Part shown: piece after piece, positions 63,946 to 64,000 of the stretch | How the letters are laid out: the number at the start of each line of letters is the position of its first letter | How positions within the stretch are numbered: the stretch's first letter is position 1 | Source of the DNA: DATFLS01 sp964413425 | Lineage (GTDB): Bacteria; Fidelibacterota; JAANXI01 | Direction of reading: 5' to 3' | NCBI GenBank assembly: GCA_964413425.1 | Contig: CAYPST010000007.1 | Location: 12,136 to 76,135, forward strand | Length of the DNA stretch: 64,000 bases | Notes under the pieces: generated by a model | Seen by the model: the letters and a program-made list of their open reading frames with translations, nothing else | Told to the model about the DNA's origin: nothing | The model's database searches: none | Made by a program: the position numbers and the translations under genes

Positions 63946-64000
63946 CCTAAGTTGAGCGATACGAGCTTCGCGAAGTATCGCTTTCCCTAAGGGATCCCTT
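63946..64000. repeat. Second copy of short palindromic repeat, cut by window end
   Basis: CCTAAGTTGAGCGATACGAG (63946-63965) is identical to 22677-22696, followed by CTTC and GCGAAGTATCGCT (63970-63982), then TTCCCTAAGGGATCCCTT. The centre is a compact palindrome. It continues beyond the window. Confidence 0.65.

Overview
The window is ordinary bacterial chromosome with protein-coding genes mostly on the minus strand, moderate GC content, and AT-rich intergenic DNA full of small repeats. The outer-membrane pair TamA/TamB marks a diderm. A large secreted protein ends in an FlgD-like 'sorting' tail, and many proteins carry Tat signals. There is also a lysine 6-transaminase, a mitochondrial-type aconitase and a short Rho without the usual N-terminal domain. 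Together these suggest the FCB side of the bacteria (Bacteroidota/Calditrichota/Marinimicrobia/KSB1-like lineages). The phylum is an inference; no rRNA is present to settle it.

Layout. 1-3.1 kb: 3' part of leuS and a tail-anchored coiled-coil protein. 3.3-7.4 kb (minus): metallo-beta-lactamase protein, MscS-type channel and RCK-gated K+ channel, with overlapping ends. 7.5-14.1 kb: tamA and the 4.8-kb tamB. 14.2-15.2 kb: cutA, an Mth938-like gene and a small membrane protein. 15.3-20.4 kb: carB, carA and greA. 20.4-28 kb is an accessory region. It holds three copies of a short inverted-repeat element, an orphan winged-helix-like gene, an IS630-family insertion that splits a Tat-exported sugar-isomerase-like gene, and a secreted beta-helix protein. 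28-32 kb: SDR, tRNA-Arg and aconitase. 31.8-41.8 kb: a long translation/cell-division operon reading right to left (tRNA-Val, thrS, infC, rpmI, rplT, pheS, pheT, small coiled-coil gene, zapA, rny, folD). 41.9-48.3 kb: ctp protease, tmk, rsmI, lat, hemerythrin-like protein and rho. 48.7-55.4 kb: secreted zinc metalloprotease-like protein, Ktr potassium uptake pair, gpsA and purM. 55.5-58.6 kb: two more inverted-repeat elements around a long-chain acyl-CoA synthetase and tRNA-Leu. 58.7-64 kb (plus): two paralogous Tat-exported Gfo/Idh/MocA oxidoreductases flanking a Tat-exported TIM-barrel isomerase/epimerase, then a truncated cellulase-like gene in another repeat-rich tract.

Most striking signal. 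A family of 130-265 bp elements has 18-bp terminal inverted repeats (TGAGAGTGTTTAGAAAAC / TGAGTCTATTTAGAAAAC). There are five recognisable copies here (20.6, 22.5, 23.8, 55.5 and 58.3 kb) and several decayed ends. Two copies are bounded by perfect 6-bp direct repeats. The copies share a GC-rich hairpin-bearing end but have interchangeable interiors, so they look like non-autonomous MITE-type elements assembled from modules. No transposase in this window has matching ends: the IS630 copy has different termini and a TA target. A second, unrelated palindrome-bearing element lies at 63.1-63.3 kb.

How the genes fit together. The core genes are housekeeping (translation, pyrimidine/purine synthesis, phospholipid precursors). 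Three ion-channel or transport modules (MscS, Kch-RCK, KtrAB) point to active osmotic and K+ homeostasis. The Tat-exported oxidoreductase/isomerase set, the broken isomerase-like gene, the beta-helix protein and the cellulase remnant suggest periplasmic or extracellular carbohydrate processing. That side of the genome appears to be eroding through insertions and frameshifts.
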